Source: Bacillota bacterium
GTDB taxonomy: Bacteria; Bacillota; Clostridia; Acetivibrionales; DSM-1351
Reading direction: 5' to 3'
Assembly (NCBI GenBank): GCA_023392075.1
Contig: JAEVZU010000180.1
Span: 14,611-78,610, forward strand
Length of the DNA: 64,000 nt
Shown: positions 53,800-61,490 of the stretch, in pieces
Position numbering within the stretch: position 1 is the first letter of the stretch
Layout of the letters: each line of letters opens with the position of its first letter
Notes under the pieces: model-generated
What the model saw: the letters and a program-made list of their open reading frames with translations, nothing else
Told to the model about the DNA's origin: nothing
Database searches by the model: none
Translations under genes and position numbers: made by a program

Positions 53800-54076
53800 T
53801 AAGGCGAAACCTTTGTGACGGCCTATTTAGTGCGGGTGAGAGAAGCCTGCCATAACAGCTTTACGGCTCTATTCAGACCCAGCGTCTCTGTGATCTGGGT
53901 TGATATTCATGCCTTTGCTTTTTAAGTCTTTGATTATAAAAATTCCTCACTTTGTATCATTACTGCGTCTCCTCACAAAGAGAAGACTTCGTTTTTTGTG
54001 GGGATTTTTGAACCGTTTGTTAAGGGTATTTAAGCATCGTTTTTGACAACATAATCATTACCAACCAGTTTCATAC
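53800..54076. other. Non-coding region with nested hairpins, unexplained
   Basis: No gene is visible. AACCCAGAT/ACCCAG-type pairing occurs at 53876-53910. AAAAATtCCtCAC (53938-53950) pairs with GTGgGGaTTTTT (53998-54009) and encloses CTTTGT/ACAAAG. The arrangement could be a structured RNA or an eroded repeat. The phrase GTGATCTGGGTTGATA recalls part of a TPP riboswitch, but the rest of that motif is missing. Confidence 0.3.
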
Positions 54077-54117
54077 AAAAAGCCACCTATCTTACTACAT
54101 GTAAGAGAGGTGGTTTT
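54077..54117. terminator. Bidirectional terminator between ALDH and SurA-like genes
   Basis: AAAAaGCCACCTaTCTTAC pairs with GTAAGAgAGGTGGTTTT around a TACAT loop. The A- and T-flanked arms fit the two convergent genes. Confidence 0.8.
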
Positions 54118-54144
54118 ATACAATATTTTATAACTTTACGGAAT

Positions 54145-54795
54145 TTACTTAAGGAAACTCTCTACTTTTATATTGCTTTTAAGTTCTTTAACTTTCTGAT
54201 TGTAAAAATCAATGAATTTGGAATTTAATTCTTTAGCATCTTGTATGTTGTTTTCCTCTTTATACTTTTCTTTAAGTACATTTTTGTATTTACCACATGT
54301 TAAAGCTTTCTTGTATGCTGGTTTTACAGTTTCCCAGTATTCATCTTCACTTAACTTTAAACCACTAATATATTCTTTAAATGCTTCATACTGTTTACTA
54401 TCTAATTCGATAGCTTCCTGAGCAGATTTAATCGCTAAGTTTACTTCTTCCTCCGATGCTGTCATACCTTCTTTTATTGCTTGCTTATACACTACCTGAC
54501 GATCTAGAATTTTATCAAGAATTTGCTGATCGGACAGTTTATTACCCTCACTTGAGTTTAGAAATAATTTATAGGTATCAAATCCTTCTATAGTTATTTT
54601 TTCACCATCAATAGTTGCAACAATATCATTTCCAACACTGCTTAGGACTTTTGCCTGTTCAATCCCAAGAAGTCTTGCCACATTATTATTTTGTATTGCT
54701 GCGTAACCCACAGCACCAAATACTAAAATTGAAATAACAAGAACAAGAGCAATTGATATTTTTCTTTTATTAGACTTTACATTACTAATTGTCAT
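54145..54795 (-). CDS. SurA-N-domain-like membrane-anchored protein
   Basis: This 216-residue protein has one N-terminal transmembrane helix (ISIALVLVISILVFGAVGYAA). Its outside domain resembles the SurA N-terminal chaperone region: VATIDGEKITIEGFDTYKLFL, then DQQILDKILDRQVVYKQAIKEGMTASEEEV. No parvulin isomerase domain follows, so it may be a pure chaperone-like or foldase-remnant protein. A GGGAG ribosome site precedes the ATG. The product of a short frame just upstream (54818-54961) is unrelated as far as can be seen. Confidence 0.75.
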   Translation of the reverse strand: MTISNVKSNKRKISIALVLVISILVFGAVGYAAIQNNNVARLLGIEQAKVLSSVGNDIVATIDGEKITIEGFDTYKLFLNSSEGNKLSDQQILDKILDRQVVYKQAIKEGMTASEEEVNLAIKSAQEAIELDSKQYEAFKEYISGLKLSEDEYWETVKPAYKKALTCGKYKNVLKEKYKEENNIQDAKELNSKFIDFYNQKVKELKSNIKVESFLK

Positions 54796-54817
54796 AAAAT
54801 TCTCCCTTCACTATTAC

Positions 54818-54961
54818 TTAATTTAAAGCGGAACCTCCTTCTTCATATTCACCAATGCCCCATAATTGAGTACTTGTAGCTAAATTTGTAGCAATAGTTC
54901 CAGCTAATCCTCCGTTCCTAATGTCAAAATTTATTACGTATATATTCGAACGGTTAACCAA
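54818..54961 (-). CDS. 47-codon ORF upstream of the SurA-like gene, possibly a gene remnant
   Basis: The frame reads from TTG 54961 to TAA 54818, with an in-frame stop 6 bp before the TTG. The predicted peptide ends GGLAGTIATNLATSTQLWG plus an acidic, Gly-rich tail. There is no ribosome site before the TTG, which favours the C-terminal remnant of a lost gene. A small exported or modified peptide is a weaker alternative. It lies in the same orientation as, and 23 bp before, the SurA-like gene. Confidence 0.25.
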   Translation of the reverse strand: MVNRSNIYVINFDIRNGGLAGTIATNLATSTQLWGIGEYEEGGSALN

Positions 54962-55200
54962 ATATTATATTAGCATTATCTACCATTTTTTCTAAATATC
55001 TTTAATTTAAATTTAATAAAAACTTAATATTTTACACATTTTTAAGCTTTTGCAGGAAGTGAAACTCTACCTGCCATAGTTAACCATTGAATCTGCAATG
55101 TAAGTATTTGTTGCATATAATGGAAAAGGCAGACAGCAAATCTGCTGTCTGCCCTGCCAAACGCCACGGTTCATATCTTGTCCCTATGGACCCCTGTTTG

Positions 55201-55434
55201 CTATCTGAATCTTGGTATATCATCCAAATCTTCCACCTCGGGGTTATTTGGATCAGCACTCAGATATTCTCCGCCGTTCTTTCCTCTGACGACATTGTAA
55301 CCCTCCAGGTTACCCTGTTTTGCCATCAATACAGCATAATTAAAAGAGCAGGTGTTACCGTTTTCAAACATAACATCGGTAATAATACCGTCGTCATTTC
55401 TTCTGACCTTGGCAATTCTGGTTCCCAGTCTCAT
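55201..55434 (-). CDS. DUF3892 domain protein
   Basis: This 77-residue protein matches the small DUF3892 family: an N-terminal RIAKVRRNDDGIITDVMFENGN strand pair, AVLMAKQGNLEGYNVVRGKNG, and an acidic DLDDIPRF end. Members are widespread in Firmicutes and have no assigned function. AAAGGAG precedes the ATG. It is isolated between two non-coding stretches. Confidence 0.75.
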   Translation of the reverse strand: MRLGTRIAKVRRNDDGIITDVMFENGNTCSFNYAVLMAKQGNLEGYNVVRGKNGGEYLSADPNNPEVEDLDDIPRFR

Positions 55435-55576
55435 ACGGTTTCTCCTTTCTCAAATAATTAATTTATCAAAAGAACTTCAATATTAGTTTTTCATTATTAT
55501 AAAACATTAAACTGACAAAAATATGAACTGATGTAAAAAGCCGATCAACATAATTTAACATCAGGAATTCAAAGAA

Positions 55577-55605
55577 TTGCTTACAAATTTAATAAATGGT
55601 AAAAT
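55577..55605 (+). promoter_or_regulatory. Candidate promoter of the GNAT gene
   Basis: TTGCTT (55577-55582), 17 bp, TAAAAT (55600-55605). It would give a leader of about 235 nt containing a 21-codon ORF at 55694-55759. Confidence 0.45.
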
Positions 55606-55693
55606 TAAGTAAATTGTCAAATAAGGGACAAAAAATTACACGGCGCAGCCCGGCTGTGTATAACAATTAATTGGTTAGGGAGAATTTATAAAT

Positions 55694-55759
55694 ATGGTTA
55701 ATGATATAAACTATGATGATAAATCCATTCGGTCAGGTAGCAGTGGTTGTAATTTATAG
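55694..55759 (+). other. 21-codon ORF in the GNAT leader
   Basis: ATG at 55694 follows GGGAGA at 55678-55683. The peptide is short and polar, ends GSSGCNL, and closes at TAG. It could be a leader peptide or chance. Confidence 0.2.
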
Positions 55760-55848
55760 AAAACTGTTAAATTATAAAAAAGCCTCTCTCTAGTTAGCAT
55801 TAAAAGAAAATATTAATTAAATTGAGGCACCTTTAATAAGGAGAAAAT

Positions 55849-56280
55849 ATGCAGATACGTAATATGGTTATAGATGACTATGAGGCAGTTTTTAAGCTAT
55901 GGACGAATACATCGGGAATGGGAATGAGAAGTCTTGACGATTCAAAGGAAGGTATTGGAAGGTTCCTCAGGAGAAATCCGGCTACAAATTTTGTAGCGGT
56001 GGAGGATGGCGTAATAATTGGAGTGACGCTTGGAGGACATGACGGAAGAAGAGGATACATATATCATACTGCGGTGGATTCAGGCTACAGGGGAAGAGGA
56101 ATAGGCAGAAAGCTTGTAGAATCTGTTATTGCAGCTTTTGAAAATGAAGGGATCAACAAGGCGGCACTGGTGGTTTTCAAAACAAATGATACAGGAATCA
56201 AATTCTGGCACTCTCTTGGCTGGGAGCAGAGACAGGATTTGAACTACTACAACAAAAGCATGAATAATAACAATCAATAA
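55849..56280 (+). CDS. GNAT-family N-acetyltransferase
   Basis: This 143-residue GNAT enzyme has the acetyl-CoA-binding loop VDSGYRGRGIGRKLVESVI and a C-terminal IKFWHSLGWEQR typical of RimI-like small acetyltransferases. The substrate is unknown. AAGGAG precedes the ATG. The small membrane protein gene follows after 16 bp, probably in the same transcript. Confidence 0.88.
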   Translation: MQIRNMVIDDYEAVFKLWTNTSGMGMRSLDDSKEGIGRFLRRNPATNFVAVEDGVIIGVTLGGHDGRRGYIYHTAVDSGYRGRGIGRKLVESVIAAFENEGINKAALVVFKTNDTGIKFWHSLGWEQRQDLNYYNKSMNNNNQ

Positions 56281-56296
56281 CAAAGGAGTGTACAAT

Positions 56297-56509
56297 ATGC
56301 AATTACAAAATAACAGTGTTTTTTTCCCAGGAATACCTTTATTAATGATATTTAACTTATTAGTGTACCTGGGTATAATAGTAATGGTTGTCGTCGGCTT
56401 CATTTTTCTGGTTAAATTCCTACGTGCCGGAACAAAAGCCTTTAATCTGTATGTCCGAAACAATTCACAGCCCAATGAAAAAAGCAGCAGTGAAGTTAAA
56501 AACAATTAA
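56297..56509 (+). CDS. Small single-TM protein
   Basis: This 70-residue protein has one long hydrophobic helix (LLVYLGIIVMVVVGFIFLVKFL) and a basic then polar tail. I do not recognise the family. AAAGGAG at 56282-56288 supports ATG 56297; a GTG nine bases earlier overlaps that site. It probably shares a transcript with the GNAT gene. Confidence 0.55.
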   Translation: MQLQNNSVFFPGIPLLMIFNLLVYLGIIVMVVVGFIFLVKFLRAGTKAFNLYVRNNSQPNEKSSSEVKNN

Positions 56510-56675
56510 TTTTGTAATACTTTTATAATATAAAAAACTGGAACATTTTTCTTCAAGCATAAGTCTAATCATACATAAGCCGGCAAATATCAGACATGAA
56601 ATATTCGCCTTAGCGGATGTTTGAGTAAAAAATTCAATTATTTTGTAGCCGTTATATGGCTCATGGAGGTTTATT

Positions 56676-57704
56676 ATGAAGATAAGAGTTTCAGGAATTA
56701 TACTGGCAGGCGTAATATTATTATCAGGTTCATCAGCGTTTGCACAATCAACAGTGAAAGAAGATTCAAAAGTTATTATTAATTTTAAAGATATAAAGAC
56801 TCATTGGTCTGCAGAAGCGGTACAAAATCTTCTGAAGATGAACGCAATACCATTCAGCCAGGATAAGTTTGTCCCGGGAAAGGCTGTTTCAAGAAGTGAC
56901 TTTGCAGTCATGCTCCACAATGCGCTGGATATTAATATCGAATACTTTAAGGAGCCGGAAATAAAGGACTACTTTGATGATATCAAGCAGGATGCATCTT
57001 ATGCAGCAGCAGTAATTGATCTGGTAACAGCAGGAATCTTTGAGGGGAAGGGAAGTTTTAAACCACAGGCATCAATAACGCGGGAAGAGATGGTTCACTA
57101 CATCATGCAGGCTTACAAGTACAAGATGGGTGACAGATATGCATTGATCAACATAGGCCCGGCGAGCTTCAAGGATGTTGATGCCATCACTCCGGAATAT
57201 GGCGGAGATGTGGCCAGAGCACAACACTACAAGCTTATTGCAGGGTCAGGTAACAATATGTTTCAGCCCAAGAAAGCGGCTACCCGGGCAGAAACAGCCG
57301 TAGTGATTAATAAGCTGGTAAAACTTCTGGCTGAACAAAATCAGCATGTGACCATCAGTCCTGACGCAATAATAACAAATGATTCAATAGAAATGAAGCT
57401 GAACATTACAAATAATTCTCAAAAGGATATTATTTTAAATCATTCGTCAGGCCAGAAATTTGATTTTGCACTGCTGGATGCGGATAGGAATGTCATTTAC
57501 AGATGGTCGGCCGATAAAATGTTTACCATGGCGCTTACAAGTACAAAAATTGAGCCCGGCAAAACTCTTGGATTCAGTGATACATTATCAGGAGATGTAT
57601 ATGCGGCTATTAAGGATAAAGTGGTTTACTTAAAGGCTTATCTCATAGGAAAATCCGATTCCTTCAGCATTGATGACAATGGATATGAAATAAAGGTCAG
57701 ATAA
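56676..57704 (+). CDS. S-layer-homology protein with BsuPI-like domain
   Basis: This 342-residue exported protein has a signal peptide ending SSAFA. Three SLH repeats follow (FKDIKTHWSAEAVQNLL; YFDDIKQDASYAAAVIDLV; FKDVDAITPEYGGDVARA) that should bind secondary cell-wall polymer. The C-terminal domain of about 110 residues (DSIEMKLNITNNSQKDI; FDFALLDADRNVIYRWS; PGKTLGFSDTL) resembles the intracellular proteinase inhibitor BsuPI fold. GGAGGT precedes the ATG. A wall-anchored inhibitor or adhesion module is possible; the function is not established. Confidence 0.85.
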   Translation: MKIRVSGIILAGVILLSGSSAFAQSTVKEDSKVIINFKDIKTHWSAEAVQNLLKMNAIPFSQDKFVPGKAVSRSDFAVMLHNALDINIEYFKEPEIKDYFDDIKQDASYAAAVIDLVTAGIFEGKGSFKPQASITREEMVHYIMQAYKYKMGDRYALINIGPASFKDVDAITPEYGGDVARAQHYKLIAGSGNNMFQPKKAATRAETAVVINKLVKLLAEQNQHVTISPDAIITNDSIEMKLNITNNSQKDIILNHSSGQKFDFALLDADRNVIYRWSADKMFTMALTSTKIEPGKTLGFSDTLSGDVYAAIKDKVVYLKAYLIGKSDSFSIDDNGYEIKVR

Positions 57705-57719
57705 ATCATTGATTTAAAT

Positions 57720-57778
57720 AAAGAGTTGATATATCATTGAATATACACTATATATTCAATTAATATATCAACTCTTTT
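57720..57778. terminator. Bidirectional terminator between SLH and XRE genes
   Basis: AAAGAGTTGATATAT (57720-57734) pairs perfectly with ATATATCAACTCTTT (57763-57777), with GAATATA/TATATTC pairing inside. Confidence 0.9.
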
Positions 57779-57805
57779 AAATTAAAAAAACTTTGGTAGC
57801 CGGTT

Positions 57806-58369
57806 TTATACTATTTTGGAATGGATATCAGCGGTGTCTTTGTTGTGCGAACAATTCAATGATTTTTCTTTCTTTTTTATGGATTCACTGTTAAAAATTT
57901 TAAAATTTATAAAGGACAGAATTTCATCCTTATCTTTTGTGTTAAGTTTTCTATAGCATGTTAACAGCTCATCCTCATCCTGGGAAAGTTCTGCTAACGA
58001 ATTGGAAAACGTATCGCCTGAAATGTTCATCCGGTCCAGGTTATTAAGAAATTCTTCCTGCTGTGCAGGAGACAGAGTCTGAATTTTTTCAAGTATCCTG
58101 ATTTGCTGGCTGCCAAGCGGTTCCCCTAAAATAGTTTTTTTCTTAAGCAGTGCTTCATTATACTTCTCTCCAAAACCATCTTTTAGCCATATTTCATTAA
58201 CGCAAAATTGCGAGATTATGTTTTTAATTACAGATTCGGTTAACCTTCTATCATTCTTTTCCAGCATCGATACAGCAGAATCTTTTAACCCGATTATTTG
58301 ACCAAATTTTTCCTGGGTTAATGCATGATCCTTTCTAATCTCTTTAATTCTACTTCCGATATCTGACAT
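57806..58369 (-). CDS. XRE-family HTH regulator (CI-like)
   Basis: This 187-residue protein has an N-terminal Cro/CI helix-turn-helix (RIKEIRKDHALTQEKFGQIIGLKDSAVSMLEK). VNEIWLKDGFGEKYNE follows, a segment common in phage-type and clostridial element repressors. A 100-residue helical C-terminal part comes last. No protease-like LexA/CI cleavage domain is visible. GGAGGG fits ATG 58369; the longer frame from 58426 has no site. It is divergent from a second small HTH gene, with paired operator-like sites between them, suggesting a mutual switch. Confidence 0.85.
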   Translation of the reverse strand: MSDIGSRIKEIRKDHALTQEKFGQIIGLKDSAVSMLEKNDRRLTESVIKNIISQFCVNEIWLKDGFGEKYNEALLKKKTILGEPLGSQQIRILEKIQTLSPAQQEEFLNNLDRMNISGDTFSNSLAELSQDEDELLTCYRKLNTKDKDEILSFINFKIFNSESIKKKEKSLNCSHNKDTADIHSKIV

Positions 58370-58389
58370 AGGATGTTTCCCTCCAAAAC

Positions 58390-58482
58390 TCCACAAAGTG
58401 AATTTTATTGTTGTAATATTTATCATAACCTGTCATAAAATGATTAAAATTGGTTGACAATTCCACAGAGTGAGAATATAAT
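58390..58482. promoter_or_regulatory. Divergent control region with two TCCACANAGTGA operators
   Basis: Plus strand: TTGACA (58454-58459), 17 bp, TATAAT (58477-58482), a perfect promoter toward the small HTH gene. Minus strand: TTGTCA (58460-58455), 17 bp, TATGAC (58437-58432), toward the XRE gene, so the two -35 boxes overlap. TCCACAGAGTGA (58462-58473) lies between the plus -35 and -10. TCCACAAAGTGA (58390-58401) lies just before the XRE ribosome site. Both have a CAC-N3-GTG palindromic core. Confidence 0.7.
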
Positions 58483-58671
58483 AAGGATAGATAAATATAT
58501 CATAGCATTAATCAATATATCACAATAAGCTAATTCCCACCACAAAAATAGATGTCCGGTTTATAAATTTCCCTTCCGAAAACCACATCGAAAAACCAGT
58601 GCACTGACATTGTATAGTTTATGGACGAAATATTGTATAAAAGCTATTTCAGCTTATGTTGGAGGTAAAAC

Positions 58672-58875
58672 ATGAGTACAAGGAATAAGTTGAGGGCAAA
58701 TATTGACGGGAAACAAATAAAAATTAGACTTATAGAGCTCGGAATGTCTCAGGCGGATCTTGCAAGGGCTACAGGTGCCAGCAAGCATTATATAAATCAT
58801 ATAATAAGCGGATACAGATCCGGGTATAAATACAGGGAAGCAATTGAGAGAGTCTTAGGGATAAAATCCGAATGA
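58672..58875 (+). CDS. Small Cro-like HTH protein
   Basis: This 67-residue protein is essentially one helix-turn-helix domain (IRLIELGMSQADLARATGASKHYINHIISGYRSG). GGAGGT precedes the ATG. It lies 190 bp downstream of a perfect promoter with an internal operator and is divergent from the XRE repressor, as cro is from cI. A terminator follows. Confidence 0.85.
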   Translation: MSTRNKLRANIDGKQIKIRLIELGMSQADLARATGASKHYINHIISGYRSGYKYREAIERVLGIKSE

Positions 58876-58913
58876 TAACAATATAGACACAGTTATTTTA
58901 TAGACAAATCCGG

Positions 58914-58940
58914 AGGATGGCATGTATGCCATCCTTCTTT
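58914..58940 (+). terminator. Terminator of the small HTH gene
   Basis: AGGATGGCAT pairs perfectly with ATGCCATCCT around GT, followed by TCTTT. Confidence 0.75.
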
Positions 58941-59036
58941 AAAACATGCTTCTCAAGTATTATATTTAATAGATTTTATATAGATTATCTTATAAATAAA
59001 TGGTCTCGAATTTTCGGGTTTGGTAGGAGGTTAATA

Positions 59037-60200
59037 ATGATTTCTTTATCAGCAATCGAGTCATGCAAGATATTAGCTGATGTATTGTCTCATATGATCC
59101 CTGGAGGAGTTGCATTTTGTATAATCGAAGAGGATACAGTTATCTGGTCATTAAAACCGGAGACATTCAAATTGGATGTATTCCATGTCGGTCAAAAGGT
59201 TACAGCCGGCAGATCAACCGTACAGGCTGGTAATGAAAAAAAAGTTATTACACAGAATAACCTGCAAAGTGTTTACGGAAAAAGATTAGCCATTGTATCG
59301 GTACCTATTATTAATGATACGGATAATTCCAACAGCGCAGTTTCAACGGCATATCCCATGCTGCACCCCGTTGCAGCCGCTTTTGGAGACTTCGCACCGA
59401 TTTTAACAGAAATGTTCCCCGAAGGATCATTTATATATATGTCAGATCTGGAGAAGATAGCTCATAGACAAACTTCATCAAATTTTGATATACCCAAACT
59501 GACAGTTGGGCATATTTGGAGCGAAACAGATATCACATACAAGGTCATAACATTAAAGCAGCCCGTCCTGTCCGAGCTGGATTCATCAAAATATGGCATC
59601 CCGGTTTTTGTGGCCACTTATCCGTTGACAGATGAAGTGGATCACGACGAGGTAGCTGCTACACTTGGAATTATAACTCCAAAGAAAACCTCCTGTACAC
59701 TGAGCGATTTGTCCGGTAATCAGGAAGGCGGATTGGACGGAATTTCGGCAGTTATACAAGCGCTTGCGGCTTCTGCGACAGAAATAAACTCAAAAGAACA
59801 GGAACTAAACATAAGTATTAAAGAGGTAATGGGTATTTCGGATGAAATTAATAAAGTCTCGGGTTTTATAAAAGAAATTTCAAACGAAACAAATATGCTT
59901 GGATTAAATGCTGCCATAGAAGCTGCAAGAGCGGACGAGAACGGGAAAGAGAAAGAGAAGGGTTTCAATGTGGTAGCTGAGCAAATAAAAAGGCTTTCCG
60001 ATCAATCCAGGAGCACACTACCGGTAATTAAAAAGCTTACGGAGAATATAAAGGAAAAGGTGAGTGAAGCAGAAAAAAAGAGTATTAATTCATTGTTTTC
60101 CAGCCAGGAACGGGCTTCAGCCACTGAAGAAATTACAGCAAGTGTACGGGAGATAATGGCTATGGCGGAGGAGCTTAACAAAATTTCCAAAATAGTATAA
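59037..60200 (+). CDS. Soluble methyl-accepting chemotaxis-like protein
   Basis: This 387-residue protein has no transmembrane helix. An N-terminal domain of about 220 residues of unrecognised family is followed by a short MCP signalling hairpin with the conserved tip (FIKEISNETNMLGLNAAIEAARA). After the tip, the canonical AGExGKGFxVVA reads ADENGKEKEKGFNVVAEQ, four residues longer, from a GAAAGA tandem repeat in the DNA. The signalling helices are short and there is no receptor methylation tail. GGAGG selects ATG 59037 over an earlier in-frame ATG. The sensed signal is unknown. Confidence 0.78.
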   Translation: MISLSAIESCKILADVLSHMIPGGVAFCIIEEDTVIWSLKPETFKLDVFHVGQKVTAGRSTVQAGNEKKVITQNNLQSVYGKRLAIVSVPIINDTDNSNSAVSTAYPMLHPVAAAFGDFAPILTEMFPEGSFIYMSDLEKIAHRQTSSNFDIPKLTVGHIWSETDITYKVITLKQPVLSELDSSKYGIPVFVATYPLTDEVDHDEVAATLGIITPKKTSCTLSDLSGNQEGGLDGISAVIQALAASATEINSKEQELNISIKEVMGISDEINKVSGFIKEISNETNMLGLNAAIEAARADENGKEKEKGFNVVAEQIKRLSDQSRSTLPVIKKLTENIKEKVSEAEKKSINSLFSSQERASATEEITASVREIMAMAEELNKISKIV

Positions 60201-60210
60201 TACGGCATAG

Positions 60211-60250
60211 AAAAGCTCCTCAGGCAAATAATATTTGCAGGGGAGTTTTT
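60211..60250 (+). terminator. Terminator of the chemoreceptor-like gene
   Basis: AAAAgCTCCTC and GGGGAGtTTTT arms, with GCAAATA/TATTTGC pairing inside, end in a T-run. Confidence 0.8.
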
Positions 60251-60351
60251 GTGTGTATACAATTTTTGTAAACAAATGAATTGAAATATATCCCGTGTAA
60301 TAGTAATATTAATAGGTAACTATTGGGATTAATATTTCAGGAGGATTTTTA

Positions 60352-61428
60352 GTGAATAATATTGAACCGCTCAAAGTAAATAAAAAATATCCGGGTCCTG
60401 TGGCAGCAGGTATATTTTTCTCACTTACTACTTTATTTTTGATATATGGAGGAGGCCTTCTCTCCTTTAAAAATAATTACCTGAATAGTGGGATCGGTGA
60501 ACTGGCTTTTGTGTTGCTCCCTGTTTTGATTTTTTTAATTGCAGGCCGGTATAACCTCAAAGATACCTTAAAGCTTAAAAAGACAAGGCCTGTCAACTAC
60601 CTGATTGTTGTATTCCTTATGATATTCGGCCTGCCTGTGGTGGGAGTGATGAATGCAATAGTTTTGGGGCTGATAAGATTGATATTTGGCAGAATTCTGC
60701 CGGTTCCGCAGCTGGATATACCAAATGTTCCTACTCTTTTTGTAGCCTTGCTGGTTATCGGTGCTTCGGCAGCGGTGTGTGAAGAAATCCTGTTCAGAGG
60801 AATGATCAGCAAAGGTTATGAGAAGCTGGGCACTGCAGGTTCACTTATTTTAACCTCGGTTTTGTTCGGCATACTGCACAGGGACTTGCAGAAGGGTGTC
60901 AGTACTATTCTTCTGGGTGCTCTTATCGGATTTATAGTATACAGGACCAAAAGCATCTATACCGGTATGACTGCCCACTTTACCAATAATTCAATAGCTG
61001 TTCTGCTCACATATGCTTCCGGTAAACTGGCAGAAAGAATGGATGGCATGGGTGTGGATCAAATCGAAAACTTTGATTTTTCAAATATACCCACCATTTC
61101 CATCATAATTGCAGCGGTGTTTTACGGGATATTGTTTTTAGGCTGTCTGGGTGGTTTTATAGGATTAATGTATGCCTTTTTAAAAACCACCGAAGGAAAT
61201 TTCAAAATCCCTTCCCACCTGACGCAGCTTATAAATAACCGGGAAGAAACGGAAAAAGCAGCATATGTCCCAACCCCTGAGAATAAAGGTTTTGGTATTG
61301 CTGCATTTATAAGTGTACTGCCGGGTGTGCTTTTGATATTCCTGACATTCACAGGTCAAATACTTGAGCTCATGAATGTTAAAACAGGAATAATATATGA
61401 GTTGTTGAGAGTCTTGCGCTTGATATGA
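60352..61428 (+). CDS. CPBP-family intramembrane glutamic protease
   Basis: This 358-residue polytopic protein has about eight helices and the CPBP (Abi/CAAX-protease) motifs: EEILFRG, FGILH and HFTNNSIAVL. Family members cleave or process membrane substrates and act in prenyl-protein maturation or bacteriocin self-immunity. No bacteriocin gene is adjacent. The start is GTG at 60352, with AGGAGG upstream. Confidence 0.9.
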   Translation: MNNIEPLKVNKKYPGPVAAGIFFSLTTLFLIYGGGLLSFKNNYLNSGIGELAFVLLPVLIFLIAGRYNLKDTLKLKKTRPVNYLIVVFLMIFGLPVVGVMNAIVLGLIRLIFGRILPVPQLDIPNVPTLFVALLVIGASAAVCEEILFRGMISKGYEKLGTAGSLILTSVLFGILHRDLQKGVSTILLGALIGFIVYRTKSIYTGMTAHFTNNSIAVLLTYASGKLAERMDGMGVDQIENFDFSNIPTISIIIAAVFYGILFLGCLGGFIGLMYAFLKTTEGNFKIPSHLTQLINNREETEKAAYVPTPENKGFGIAAFISVLPGVLLIFLTFTGQILELMNVKTGIIYELLRVLRLI

Positions 61429-61431
61429 CTT

Positions 61432-61483
61432 AACGGGAAGCCTGTGAAGCGATCAACTCCCCATACACAAAGCTTCCCGGTTT
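61432..61483. terminator. Bidirectional terminator between CPBP and dnaC genes
   Basis: AACGGGAAGC (61432-61441) pairs with GCTTCCCGGTT (61472-61482) with one bulged base, between convergent genes. Confidence 0.7.
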
Positions 61484-61490
61484 GACTGAA

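Noticed and set aside
53880..53915. TPP-riboswitch-like phrase GTGATCTGGGTTGATA
   Set aside because: The CTGAGA box, the P3 stem and a downstream thiamine gene are all missing; the phrase is explained by a local hairpin.
57806..58875. Prophage suggested by the CI/Cro-like pair
   Set aside because: No integrase, terminase, structural or lysis gene and no att-like repeat nearby; flanking genes are ordinary chromosomal genes.
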